Positions 17,089 through 25,282 are shown, numbered from the stretch's first letter. The stretch: 64,000 nucleotides of DNA from Paraburkholderia haematera (GCF_905220975.1 NZ_CAJNBK010000020.1:60668-124667), one strand, 5' to 3'. The notes: generated by a model from the sequence alone, not told the origin. Made by a program: numbers and translations.

Positions 17089-18555
17089 TCATTCCACGAC
17101 GCTCGAAAGCGGCGTGGCGACATTCTCGAGCGACTTGCGCTCCGCGTCGACGCCCCAGATCGCCGCGATCACCGCAGCGGCGAGCATCAGCCCTGAGCCG
17201 ACCAGATAGCCCAGAAACACTTCGCTACGCTGATGCGTGTCGATCAGCCGTCCGAAAAACGCCGGTCCAATGATGCCGCCCAGCGCTGTGCCGAATGCGT
17301 AGAACACTGCGATCGCTAGCGCGCGGATTTCCAGCGGAAACGATTCGCTGACCGTCAGATACGCCGAACTCGCCGCCGCCGAGGCGAAGAAGAAGACCAC
17401 CATCCACGCGATCGTCTGCGTCACAACGGTGAGCATCTGCTGTTCGAACAGGTAGCCGCTGAGCGTCAGCAGAATGCCGGACAGCGCATAAGTCGAAGCG
17501 ATCATCTTGCGCCGCCCGATGACGTCGAAGAACCGGCCGAGCACCAGCGGTCCAAGGAAGTTGCCGAGCGCGAAGGGCAACAGATACCAGCCGATATGGT
17601 CGCCCGGCACGCGATAGAAATCGGTTAGCACCAGCGCGTAGGTGAAAAAGATCGCGTTGTAGAAGAAAGCCTGCGCGGTCATTAGCGACAGGCCGACCAG
17701 CGCACGCTGCCGGTGCACATTGAAAAGCGTGTGAAACACCTCGCGCAATGGCGTATGTCCGCGCGCCCGCAGCTTTAACTGCGTGAGGCTGTCGTCGGCG
17801 AGCGCATGGCCCTCATGGCGAAAGCGCGTTTCGATGCCGTCGACAATCGAGCGCGCCTCGCGTTCGCCGCCGTGCGTCAGTAGCCAGCGCGGACTTTCGG
17901 GCACCCAGATCCGCATCGGCAAAATCCCCAGCGCCAACACCGCGCCGATGAAGAAACAGGCGCGCCAGCCCCAGTCGCCTGGCAGCAGATTCGGATCGAG
18001 CAGGACCAGCGAGCCCGCCGCGCCGAGTCCCGCGCCGACCCAGAAGGTGCCGTTGATGCCGAGATCGGTCCAGCCGCGCACCCGTGCGGGCGTGAACTCC
18101 TGAATCGTCGAATTGATCGCCGTATATTCGCCGCCGATGCCCGCGCCGGTGAGAAAGCGAAATAGCAGGAAACTGGCGAGATTCCACGAGAAGGCGGTTG
18201 CTGCGGTGGCGGCCAGGTATACCGCGAGCGTGGCGAAAAACAGCTTGCGACGGCCGAGCCGGTCGGTCAGCCAGCCGAAGCCGAGCGCACCGAGCACGGC
18301 GCCGGCAATATAAGCGCTGCCGGCGAGGCCCACGTCGGCGTTGGTAAAGCGCAACGATGGGCTAGATTTCAACGCACTTGCCACTGCGCCCGCCAAGGTC
18401 ACTTCGAGACCGTCCAGCAGCCACGTCACGCCCAGCGCGACAACGATCAGCGAGTGAAAGCGTCCCCACGGCAAACGGTCGAGTCGCGAGGGCAGGTCGG
18501 TTTCAATGACGGCGGCGTTTTTCTCGTGGACAACGGCGGTAGGCGGCGCGCTCAT
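17089..18555 (-). CDS. MFS transporter, sugar/aromatic-acid:H+ symporter type
   Basis: The 488-residue protein has two sets of six helices and the sugar-porter style signatures DRLGRRKLFFATLAVYL after helix 2 and PESPRWLLTHGGEREA after helix 6. An FDVIGRRKM loop repeats the first motif in the second half. The long central loop and overall length fit the metabolite:H+ symporter group that includes sugar and aromatic-acid carriers; the substrate is not deducible. I chose the ATG at 18555 with AGGAG upstream; 64 further codons in the frame are not membrane-protein-like. It is divergent from the Hsp70-like gene, with 190 bases between. Confidence 0.85.
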   Translation of the reverse strand: MSAPPTAVVHEKNAAVIETDLPSRLDRLPWGRFHSLIVVALGVTWLLDGLEVTLAGAVASALKSSPSLRFTNADVGLAGSAYIAGAVLGALGFGWLTDRLGRRKLFFATLAVYLAATAATAFSWNLASFLLFRFLTGAGIGGEYTAINSTIQEFTPARVRGWTDLGINGTFWVGAGLGAAGSLVLLDPNLLPGDWGWRACFFIGAVLALGILPMRIWVPESPRWLLTHGGEREARSIVDGIETRFRHEGHALADDSLTQLKLRARGHTPLREVFHTLFNVHRQRALVGLSLMTAQAFFYNAIFFTYALVLTDFYRVPGDHIGWYLLPFALGNFLGPLVLGRFFDVIGRRKMIASTYALSGILLTLSGYLFEQQMLTVVTQTIAWMVVFFFASAAASSAYLTVSESFPLEIRALAIAVFYAFGTALGGIIGPAFFGRLIDTHQRSEVFLGYLVGSGLMLAAAVIAAIWGVDAERKSLENVATPLSSVVE

Positions 18556-18745
18556 TGCTGCAAGTCTCCTGATTGCTGAAATTTGGCGGCGTATCCTGTC
18601 GAATTCAGCAATTTTTGTTCCGTCGAGCGGATTCTGAACAGGGTTGCGGGCATCCCGAAAAGCGTCAGTTGATGCTGATTGGGCTTTCGTGATACAAAGC
18701 CGCTCCCCTTTCTGTCCGCGCCAGCCGTGAGCGGCGATTCCTGCC

Positions 18746-19996
18746 ATGAACTATTGCGCGATTGACTTCGGTACTTCCAATTCGGCCGTGGCCGTCCCAG
18801 ACGGCGCTGCGCTTAAGCTTGCGCCGGTCGAGGGCGCCTATACGACGCTGCCGACCGCCGTCTTTTTCAACACCGACGAAAACACCCGAGAGTTCGGGCG
18901 CTCGGCGTTGGCGGCGTACATCGACGGTTTCGACGGCCGTCTGATGCGCTCGATGAAAAGTATTCTCGGCTCGCCGCTCGCCGAGAACTCGACCGATCTC
19001 GGCGACGGCTCGGCGATCAAGTACACGGACATCATCGCGATTTTCGTCGACCACCTGAAGCGCTCGGCGGAAAAAAGCACCGGCGGGCCGATCAGCCGCG
19101 CCGTGCTGGGCCGCCCGGTGTTCTTCGTCGACGACGATCCGCGCGCGGACCAGATGGCGCAGCAGCAGCTCGAAGCGGCGGCGCGGTCAGTCGGATTGCG
19201 GGAGATTCACTTCCAGTATGAGCCGATCGCGGCCGCGTTCGACTACGAATCGCATCTGACGGAAGAGGGGCTCGTGCTGGTGGCCGACATTGGCGGGGGT
19301 ACGTCGGACTTTTCGCTGGTGCGGGTGGGGCCGGAGCGGATGACACGCGTCGAGCGTAAAGACGACGTGCTGGCCCACCACGGCGTGCACGTCGCAGGGA
19401 CCGATTTTGACCGTCGTGTCGAACTGGTGACAATCCTGCGCGAACTTGGCTATCAGGCGCTCGACCCTGAAGGCCGGGAGATTCCGAACCGCATTTATTT
19501 CGATCTTGCGACCTGGCACCTGATCAACACCGTCTACGCACCCAAGCGCGTCAGCGAACTCGCGCTCATGCGGCATCTGTTCACCCAGGTCAAACATCAC
19601 GACCGCCTGATGCGCGTCGTGGAGCGCCGCCTGGGCCATGCATTGGCGGCTCATGCCGAAGAGGCGAAGATCGGCGTGGCGGCGGGCGGCGAGACCGTGA
19701 TCGACCTCGACGAGGTGGAAGACGACCTGCGCCTCGCATTCGACGAAGCACAACTCATCAAGGCCGGGCAGGACGAGACGCTGCGCATCGTGCAGGCGGC
19801 ACGGGATACGGTGCAGGCGGCCGGCGTGGCACCGCGCGACGTCAACGCGATTTACTTCACGGGCGGCTCGACTGGATTAGCGTTTTTATCCGGGGCATTG
19901 GCGGCGGCATTTCCGGATGCCAAAGCAGTATTCGGCGACCGTCTTGCCAGCGTCGCGACAGGTCTTGGTATTCACGCGCGACGTCTGTTCGGATAA
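18746..19996 (+). CDS. Hsp70-family protein, YegD-like
   Basis: The 416-residue protein has an actin-like ATPase core. Phosphate-1 is CAIDFGTSNSAVAVPDG at the N-terminus, phosphate-2 is LVLVADIGGGTSDFSLVRVG near residue 178, and the adenosine motif is AIYFTGGSTGLAFLSGAL near the C-terminus. It lacks the DnaK peptide-binding lid domain, as in E. coli YegD. A chaperone-like or regulatory role is inferred from the fold only. No J-protein or GrpE gene is nearby. A bidirectional terminator separates it from cspA. Confidence 0.88.
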   Translation: MNYCAIDFGTSNSAVAVPDGAALKLAPVEGAYTTLPTAVFFNTDENTREFGRSALAAYIDGFDGRLMRSMKSILGSPLAENSTDLGDGSAIKYTDIIAIFVDHLKRSAEKSTGGPISRAVLGRPVFFVDDDPRADQMAQQQLEAAARSVGLREIHFQYEPIAAAFDYESHLTEEGLVLVADIGGGTSDFSLVRVGPERMTRVERKDDVLAHHGVHVAGTDFDRRVELVTILRELGYQALDPEGREIPNRIYFDLATWHLINTVYAPKRVSELALMRHLFTQVKHHDRLMRVVERRLGHALAAHAEEAKIGVAAGGETVIDLDEVEDDLRLAFDEAQLIKAGQDETLRIVQAARDTVQAAGVAPRDVNAIYFTGGSTGLAFLSGALAAAFPDAKAVFGDRLASVATGLGIHARRLFG

Positions 19997-20054
19997 CCCG
20001 ACTAACCAGCCGCATACTGCGCAGATAATCGCCGCATGCAATTGCGACAGATAT

Positions 20055-20083
20055 AAAAAAACCCCGCCAAGGCGGGGTTTTTT
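20055..20083. terminator. Bidirectional terminator between Hsp70-like gene and cspA
   Basis: An A-run, ACCCCGCC, a very short loop, GGCGGGGT and a T-run form a symmetric hairpin that can end both convergent transcripts. Confidence 0.88.
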
Positions 20084-20107
20084 GCGTCCAGAAGGAAGCG
20101 TGCTTGC

Positions 20108-20311
20108 TTACACCGGCTTGATGTTAGCAGCTTGCTTGCCCTTCGGGCCCGTCTTCACTTCAAACGTAACCTTTTGGTTTTCTTGCAGCGTCTTGAAGCC
20201 TTCCGTGCGGATTTCCGAGAAATGCGCGAACAGATCTTCGCCACCGCCGTCCGGCGTGATGAAGCCAAAGCCCTTTGCGTCATTGAACCACTTGACGGTA
20301 CCGGTTTCCAT
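20108..20311 (-). CDS. cspA: Cold-shock protein, CspA family
   Basis: The 67-residue protein is a single cold-shock domain with RNP1 KGFGFITP (residues 13-20) and RNP2 DLFAHFS (residues 26-32). These proteins bind single-stranded RNA and DNA and melt secondary structure. The ATG at 20311 follows AGGA. A consensus promoter lies at 20461-20489, which gives a 5' leader of roughly 140 bases, the long untranslated leader typical of cspA-type genes. Whether this copy is cold-induced cannot be told. The symbol is given for the family; the genome probably has several paralogues. Confidence 0.93.
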   Translation of the reverse strand: METGTVKWFNDAKGFGFITPDGGGEDLFAHFSEIRTEGFKTLQENQKVTFEVKTGPKGKQAANIKPV

Positions 20312-20460
20312 ATTACTTGTTCCTAAAGATGGTAAATAAGGCCGAAGCCCAATGGGTGCGCATGAAAATCAAGGAAGGGGGTAATGGGACCAACCGGAGT
20401 ACCGTTGATGGGCGAACTACGAAAGACCAATTCACTCGCCGCTTGAAATCCTGCCCGAAC

Positions 20461-20489
20461 GTTATACGGCGATTTCGGGAGAAGGTCAA
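20461..20489 (-). promoter_or_regulatory. Sigma-70 promoter for cspA
   Basis: On the minus strand TTGACC (20489-20484) and TATAAC (20466-20461) are separated by 17 bases. Transcription would start near 20454 and yield a leader of about 140 bases before the cspA start codon. Confidence 0.8.
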
Positions 20490-20599
20490 CACTCTCATCC
20501 CAATTTTACAAGTTTTTGACGGATTGGCGTAGAAATTGCTTACAAACCTTGCTATTCGTCCGAAAATTTTGCCAGGGAGAACCCTTGGTTTCGCTGCAT

Positions 20600-20645
20600 C
20601 GTGCGGGTGCAACCGTTAAACTACGCGCCGCACGACGGTTGCACC
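20600..20645 (+). repeat. Interleaved inverted repeats in the permease leader
   Basis: Two perfect pairings interleave. CGTGCGG (20600-20606) pairs with CCGCACG (20628-20634), and GGTGCAACCGT (20606-20616) pairs with ACGGTTGCACC (20635-20645). The order a-b-c-d with a:c and b:d means the two stems compete or form a pseudoknot-like arrangement if transcribed; at DNA level they could be protein sites. The site lies about 200 bases upstream of the permease start. Confidence 0.55.
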
Positions 20646-20742
20646 TGATTGGGATGAGCCGTCGCGAAAGCATGCGCGTCACCTCGTCCTCAGCGCCACA
20701 AGCGATGTCACGCGGTGCCGGCATAGTTCTGCTGCAACTCGC

Positions 20743-20837
20743 ATGGGGCCGGAGTAACTGCTACAGCACTAACTCCGGCCGACACACAGTGTATGGGGCC
20801 AGAGTCAGTGCTAAAGCGCTAACTCTGGTCGACACAG
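20743..20837 (+). ncRNA. Tandem 50-base hairpin elements directly upstream of the permease (candidate cis-regulatory RNA)
   Basis: Two 45-base copies (20743-20787 and 20793-20837) are offset by exactly 50 bases and differ at 8 positions. Each folds into a 9-bp outer stem (GGCCGGAGT/ACTCCGGCC in copy 1, GGCCAGAGT/ACTCTGGTC in copy 2), a 2x2 internal loop, a 3-4-bp inner stem and a UACA or UAAA tetraloop. One G-C pair in copy 1 (20751/20776) is replaced by A-U in copy 2 (20801/20826), and another becomes G-U. The second copy ends six bases before the AGGAGA ribosome site of the permease gene. I do not recognise it as a named riboswitch class. Confidence 0.6.
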
Positions 20838-20845
20838 GAGAAGAT

Positions 20846-22441
20846 GTGAAAAGTTCTATTCAACGGAACATCGGACCGGTCGCGCTGTTGCTGACCGGCT
20901 TGGGTTCGATCATCGGATCGGGCTGGCTGTTCGGCGCGTGGAAGGCTGCAAAAATTGCCGGGCCTGCTGCCATTTGTGCATGGATCATCGGCGCGGTTGT
21001 GATTCTCGCGATTGCATTGACCTACGCAGAACTCGGCGCGATGTTCCCTGAGTCCGGCGGCATGGTGCGCTACGCACGCTACTCGCACGGTGCGCTGGTG
21101 GGTTTCATCAGCGCATGGGCCAACTGGATCGCCATCGTCTCGGTGATTCCAATCGAGGCTGAAGCATCCATTCAGTATATGAGTACCTGGCCGTATCCAT
21201 GGGCGCATGCGCTATTCGTGGACGGGTCATTAACGACAAATGGGCTATTGCTGTCCGCGGCCCTCGTGATCATTTACTTCCTGCTGAACTATTGGGGCGT
21301 GAAGCTGTTCGCACGCGCCAATTCGGCGATCACGGTCTTCAAGTTCCTGATTCCGGGTGCGACGATTGCTGGTCTGATGCTGACGGGCTTCCACAAGGAA
21401 AACTTCGGCGAAGCGAGCACCTTTGCGCCGTACGGCTGGTCGGCTGTGCTGACGGCTGTGTCGACGAGCGGCATCGTGTTCGCTTTCAACGGTTTCCAGA
21501 GCCCGATCAACCTCGCGGGTGAAGCGCGCAATCCGGCCAAGAGCGTGCCGTTCGCGGTGATCGGCTCGATCCTGCTGGCGCTGGTGATCTACGTGCTGCT
21601 GCAGATCGCGTATATCGGCGCGGTGAACCCGAGCGACGTGATGAAGGGCTGGAGCCACTTCAACTTTGCTTCGCCGTTTGCGGAACTGGCGATCGCGCTG
21701 AACCTGAACTGGCTGGCTATCCTGTTGTACGTCGACGCATTCGTCAGCCCGAGCGGCACCGGCACGACCTACATGGCGACGACCACCCGCATGATCTACG
21801 CCATGGAGCGCAACAACACCATGCCGAAGATGTTCGGCAACGTGCACCCGTTCTACGGTGTGCCGCGTCAGGCGATGTGGTTCAACCTGCTGGTGTCGTT
21901 CATTTTCCTGTTCTTCTTCCGTGGCTGGAGTTCGTTGGCGGCGGTGATCTCGGTCGCGACCGTGATCTCGTACCTGACTGGCCCGATCAGCCTGATGGCA
22001 CTGCGCCGCGCGGCGACGGATCTGGAGCGCCCGCTGAACATTCCGGGCATGAAGATCATTGCCCCGTTCGCATTCGTGTGCGCCTCGCTGATCCTGTACT
22101 GGGCGAAGTGGCCGCTGACCGGCGAAATCATTCTGTTGATGGTCGTCGCACTGCCGGTGTACTTCTATTTCCAGGCGAAGTCGGGTTTCGGCGGCTGGGG
22201 GCGTGACCTGAAGGCTGCATGGTGGCTCGTGGCCTACCTGCCGATTATGGCGATCCTGTCGCTGATCGGTAGCAAGGAGTTTGGCGGTCACGGCATCCTG
22301 CCGTACGGCTGGGACATGCTGGTGGTGGCCGCGTTCTCGCTGGTGTTCTACTACTGGGGCGTGAATAGCGGCTACCGTTCGGAATACCTCGAAGAGCGTC
22401 AGACGCACGACGAAGTGCTCGAAGGCATCGGCGCACATTAA
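20846..22441 (+). CDS. APC-family amino-acid permease
   Basis: The 531-residue protein has about twelve to fourteen hydrophobic helices. It begins with the APC hallmark ALLLTGLGSIIGSGWLFGAW, helix 1 with the GSG unwound substrate-binding stretch. The GIVFAFNGFQSPINLAGEARNPAKS segment is the conserved helix 6 region with E as in aspartate/proton-type members. The substrate is probably an amino acid or acidic amino acid; specificity is not clear. The start is a GTG with CAGGAGA at ideal distance; no ATG in frame is nearby. An out-of-frame ATGTGA start-stop overlaps the GTG. The leader carries tandem hairpins. Confidence 0.86.
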   Translation: MKSSIQRNIGPVALLLTGLGSIIGSGWLFGAWKAAKIAGPAAICAWIIGAVVILAIALTYAELGAMFPESGGMVRYARYSHGALVGFISAWANWIAIVSVIPIEAEASIQYMSTWPYPWAHALFVDGSLTTNGLLLSAALVIIYFLLNYWGVKLFARANSAITVFKFLIPGATIAGLMLTGFHKENFGEASTFAPYGWSAVLTAVSTSGIVFAFNGFQSPINLAGEARNPAKSVPFAVIGSILLALVIYVLLQIAYIGAVNPSDVMKGWSHFNFASPFAELAIALNLNWLAILLYVDAFVSPSGTGTTYMATTTRMIYAMERNNTMPKMFGNVHPFYGVPRQAMWFNLLVSFIFLFFFRGWSSLAAVISVATVISYLTGPISLMALRRAATDLERPLNIPGMKIIAPFAFVCASLILYWAKWPLTGEIILLMVVALPVYFYFQAKSGFGGWGRDLKAAWWLVAYLPIMAILSLIGSKEFGGHGILPYGWDMLVVAAFSLVFYYWGVNSGYRSEYLEERQTHDEVLEGIGAH

Positions 22442-22443
22442 GA

Positions 22444-22481
22444 AACGCTAACAGAATGAGCCAAAGGGGTTGCTCACCCGA
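22444..22481 (+). repeat. Left arm of a 38-bp inverted repeat bracketing the chitinase gene
   Basis: The segment starts AACGCTAACAGAATGAGCC two bases after the permease stop codon. It is the reverse complement of 24314-24351 at 34 of 38 positions, and the first 25 bases are perfect. Confidence 0.85.
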
Positions 22482-22494
22482 ATCGCGCTCTGCT

Positions 22495-22526
22495 GTCCTC
22501 TTCGCTGTTTCGATGGCGAAGAGGAC
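22495..22526. terminator. 11-bp hairpin after the permease gene
   Basis: GTCCTCTTCGC and GCGAAGAGGAC form a perfect 11-bp stem with a 10-base loop. There is no U-run, so it may be an mRNA 3' end stabiliser or a weak terminator between the convergent permease and chitinase genes. Confidence 0.4.
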
Positions 22527-22620
22527 ATGGCTAAAGCGAAAGTATCACCGCAACGATGTGTCGGCCGGCGAGGCCCAACGCCCCGCCGTGACACTTTCAA
22601 CCTGTGCAGCTAACGCACGT

Positions 22621-24093
22621 TCAGTTCGATTTGACCCAGACACCGCCCTTGCTTGGGGTGTCGCCCAGGGTCCACCATTGGGCGCAATATTTCGCGCTGA
22701 GGTACATCACGCAGGTGCCGCCCGAATAGGCCATGGTCGGGGACCATGTTGCAAGGGGCCCGGACAGCTGTACCCATACCGCCGACTGCCCGGGTACGTC
22801 TCCTTGCGTCCACCACTGCGCCTTGTAGGTCGTCCCCTGATACGTAACGGTCATACCTGCCGTATAAACCAGCGTGGCCGACCATGCTGCGCCGGGCACC
22901 GGCGTGCCGCCGCCTGAGCTGCCTGTACCGCCCGAACCGGATGACCCACCGCCGGTCGCACCGCCGCTTCCCGTGCCGCCACCAGAACCGCCGCCTGAGG
23001 TGCTGCCCGAGCCGCCACTGCCACTGCCGCTGCCCGACGTGGAACCCTTATACGACGCGTCCTTCGTCACGCCCGATCCCCAGTGACCGTTGAGCTGCCC
23101 GAAGATCGCGGCAAACGCATACGGCGTTTGCTGAATGCCCGAGCAACTCGGCGACGTATATGCACCGTTGTTCGGGCAGGCCTGATCGCGTCCCACCGAC
23201 CAGTTGCTCAATAGCCCGAATCCGTCGGCACGTGCGACGTTCAGCACCGACTGGGCGTCGGCGAGCGTGAACGTCTCGCCCTGCACATCGTTCATCCCGA
23301 TCATCGGCGTTACCCCGACCATTTGCCAAAGCTGCGCATCCGTCTTTGTCTGTCCGACCGACTTGAACGCCGTGTCGATTTGCGAGTACAGCGACGATGC
23401 GGCCTGCGTCGCTGCCTGCCCCATCTCGATCGAAGGGCTGCCGTAATCCATCGCCATGACATTGATCGCGTCGAACAAGACGTTATTGGCAATGGCTGCG
23501 TTGAGAATGTTGACACCGTCCTGAGTCAGCCCTGTCGGCATAACTGGCAGTGTGAGCGTGACGTGCAACGTCTTGCCCTTCGCCGTCATCGCCGACTGCA
23601 GTGCATGAACCGCCTGAAAATTGCGCGCAATCGCCGTGGTGTCCTGCTGCGACGCCCCTTCGATGTCGAAGTCGATGTGCGTGAGCGCATAGCTGTCGAT
23701 CACCGTCTGGTACGCGCTCTGCAAGGTTGCGGCACTGGTGCATGCCTGCATCAGCGGTACGCCGTTCGCGCCACCGAACGAGATGGAAGCGTCGCCGCCC
23801 TTCGCCCTATAGTTCGTGAGCGACGTCGAGAGCGACGTGAGCAGATCGGACGTATTGCCGGGACCGATGTTCTGCACACCGCCCCACGATGGGACACACT
23901 GACTGTTGGCGGACACGACAAAAGCCATGGTGAATTGCTGGATACCCTGCTGGACACCGATCACGTCGAGTAGCGGCGTAGGCCATGCCGTCACGTCCAC
24001 ATAGGGTGCGTAGACACCGGAAGCGAAGGCACCGCTCATCGCACTCATGCATAGGGCCGAAGCGGCCAGGATCCTCGATGACATCCGTCTCAT
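22621..24093 (-). CDS. Secreted glycoside hydrolase family 18 chitinase with two C-terminal carbohydrate-binding modules
   Basis: The 490-residue protein has a signal peptide (residues 1-25, cleavage near AFA-SG), a GH18 domain (about 26-340), a Gly/Ser-rich linker (about 345-395) and two CBM5/12-type modules. Each module contains the aromatic motif AQWWTxGDxP. The GH18 catalytic motif reads HIDFDIEG with D141, D143 and acid E145; the first Asp of the usual DxxDxDxE is Thr138. Substrate-assisted hydrolysis of chitin is expected. The ATG at 24093 has GGAGAAG upstream. The gene stands alone between convergent permease and dioxygenase transcripts, flanked by a 38-bp inverted repeat and preceded by a LacI-type palindrome. 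Confidence 0.9.
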   Translation of the reverse strand: MRRMSSRILAASALCMSAMSGAFASGVYAPYVDVTAWPTPLLDVIGVQQGIQQFTMAFVVSANSQCVPSWGGVQNIGPGNTSDLLTSLSTSLTNYRAKGGDASISFGGANGVPLMQACTSAATLQSAYQTVIDSYALTHIDFDIEGASQQDTTAIARNFQAVHALQSAMTAKGKTLHVTLTLPVMPTGLTQDGVNILNAAIANNVLFDAINVMAMDYGSPSIEMGQAATQAASSLYSQIDTAFKSVGQTKTDAQLWQMVGVTPMIGMNDVQGETFTLADAQSVLNVARADGFGLLSNWSVGRDQACPNNGAYTSPSCSGIQQTPYAFAAIFGQLNGHWGSGVTKDASYKGSTSGSGSGSGGSGSTSGGGSGGGTGSGGATGGGSSGSGGTGSSGGGTPVPGAAWSATLVYTAGMTVTYQGTTYKAQWWTQGDVPGQSAVWVQLSGPLATWSPTMAYSGGTCVMYLSAKYCAQWWTLGDTPSKGGVWVKSN

Positions 24094-24182
24094 TTCTTCT
24101 CCGTTTTTTTTAGGGGGACGCCGAGTGCTTCGGGTAACCCGTGCAGGCGGCGCCCCCGGTTTGAAGGCGGAGTACATTATTG

Positions 24183-24194
24183 GCAAACGTTTGC
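24183..24194. promoter_or_regulatory. LacI/GalR-type operator-like palindrome upstream of the chitinase
   Basis: GCAAACGTTTGC is a perfect 12-base palindrome with the central CG typical of LacI-family sites. It lies about 90 bases upstream of the chitinase start in an AT-rich stretch. No LacI-family gene is in this window. Confidence 0.5.
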
Positions 24195-24313
24195 TTCTTT
24201 GGAAGAAGACTTAACAATATATCTTCATACGAAATGGTATTCCCGGTATAAGAAGCGCCAACACAACGAAGGCTGAAGTTGCCGTCAGCAGATGAGGCAA
24301 TGGGCGTTTTTTA

Positions 24314-24351
24314 TCGGGTGAACGGTCCCTTTGGCTCATTCTGTTAGCGTT
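24314..24351 (-). repeat. Right arm of the 38-bp inverted repeat bracketing the chitinase gene
   Basis: On the minus strand it starts AACGCTAACAGAATGAGCC like the left arm at 22444-22481. It lies about 220 bases upstream of the chitinase start codon. Confidence 0.85.
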
Positions 24352-24413
24352 GCCAAGTTGCTGTGCCGAGTCCTGCACCGGACCGCCTGATCGCCGTGGT
24401 TCGGCGCGGCACG

Positions 24414-24451
24414 AAAAAAAGCCCGCCTGAGTTGCTCAGGCGGGCTTTTTT
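24414..24451. terminator. Bidirectional terminator between the chitinase segment and the dioxygenase gene
   Basis: Seven A, an 11-bp stem GCCCGCCTGAG/CTCAGGCGGGC with a TTG loop, and six T. It probably ends the minus-strand dioxygenase transcript and insulates the chitinase promoter region. Confidence 0.9.
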
Positions 24452-24496
24452 ATTTGCGGCGCGTCGACCGTGACTTGGCGCTTCGATGGCGTTGAC

Positions 24497-25282
24497 TCAG
24501 GCGCTACCGAACACGTAATTCGTCATGGCGAGCGAGCGTTGATACGTTCCAAGCGACTGGATTGCTATCGAATAATCGTCGTCCGCCGCGCCCAGTGCCG
24601 CGAATACGGGCAGCAGATGCTCGTCGGTCGGATGCATCAACACCGCATGCGGCGCCTGGCGGCGGTAGTCGAGCAACGCGTCGATGTCGTGCGCGACGAG
24701 CCTGGCCTCGAACCAGTCGGTGAATTCGGCCACGCGCGGATCGGCGTCCTCCGGGCGCGCGGAAAAATCCGCAGCGCGCAGGTTGTGCGTGATCTGGCCC
24801 GAGCCGATCACCATCACGCCGTCGTCTTTCAGCGAGCGCAGCGCGCGACCCACACGGAAGTGATGGGCAGCGTCCATGTGCGGCTGGATCGACAGTTGCG
24901 CGACCGGCACATCGGCTTCCGGGAACATCAGCAGCATCGGCACCCACGCACCGTGATCGAGGCCATGCGGCTGGGCGTCGGTGAGGATACCGTTCTCGCC
25001 GAGCAGCACGGCGGCACGGCGCGCCATATCGGGCGCGCCCGGAGCCGGATATTGAATCTCATATAACTGACGGGGGAAGCCGTAGAAATCGTGGATCGTT
25101 TCCGGCGCCGCGGCGGTGCTCGCCACCGGCTGCGCCGTGCCCCAGTGGGCCGACAGCATCAGCACGGATTCAGGACGCGGCAATTGCGCCGACAGTGCAC
25201 CGAATTCGGCGGACGGCAGGGAAGGGTCGATCGGCAGCGTGGGCGCGCCGTGGGAGAGGAAAAGCGACGGTAAGCGATTCAT
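24497..25282 (-). CDS. Class III extradiol ring-cleavage dioxygenase (4,5-DOPA dioxygenase type)
   Basis: The 261-residue protein matches the LigB-superfamily DODA/YgiD group. Metal-site blocks are LFLSHGAPTLPID near the N-terminus, VLMLSAHWGTAQP and DHGAWVPMLLMFP, which supply His ligands for zinc or iron. E. coli YgiD cleaves L-DOPA at the 4,5 position; the natural substrate in this organism is unknown. I chose the ATG at 25282, where the family homology begins, rather than the longer frame. It is followed by a strong terminator and preceded by ubiX 113 bases upstream on the same strand. Confidence 0.88.
   Translation of the reverse strand: MNRLPSLFLSHGAPTLPIDPSLPSAEFGALSAQLPRPESVLMLSAHWGTAQPVASTAAAPETIHDFYGFPRQLYEIQYPAPGAPDMARRAAVLLGENGILTDAQPHGLDHGAWVPMLLMFPEADVPVAQLSIQPHMDAAHHFRVGRALRSLKDDGVMVIGSGQITHNLRAADFSARPEDADPRVAEFTDWFEARLVAHDIDALLDYRRQAPHAVLMHPTDEHLLPVFAALGAADDDYSIAIQSLGTYQRSLAMTNYVFGSA

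Noticed and set aside
20743..20837. Mini-ykkC (guanidine-II) riboswitch
   Set aside because: It too has two tandem hairpins, but the loops here are UACA/UAAA instead of ACGR and the stems are longer.
22444..24351. Insertion sequence with the inverted repeat as its ends
   Set aside because: The enclosed segment encodes only a chitinase; no transposase and no target-site duplication could be seen.
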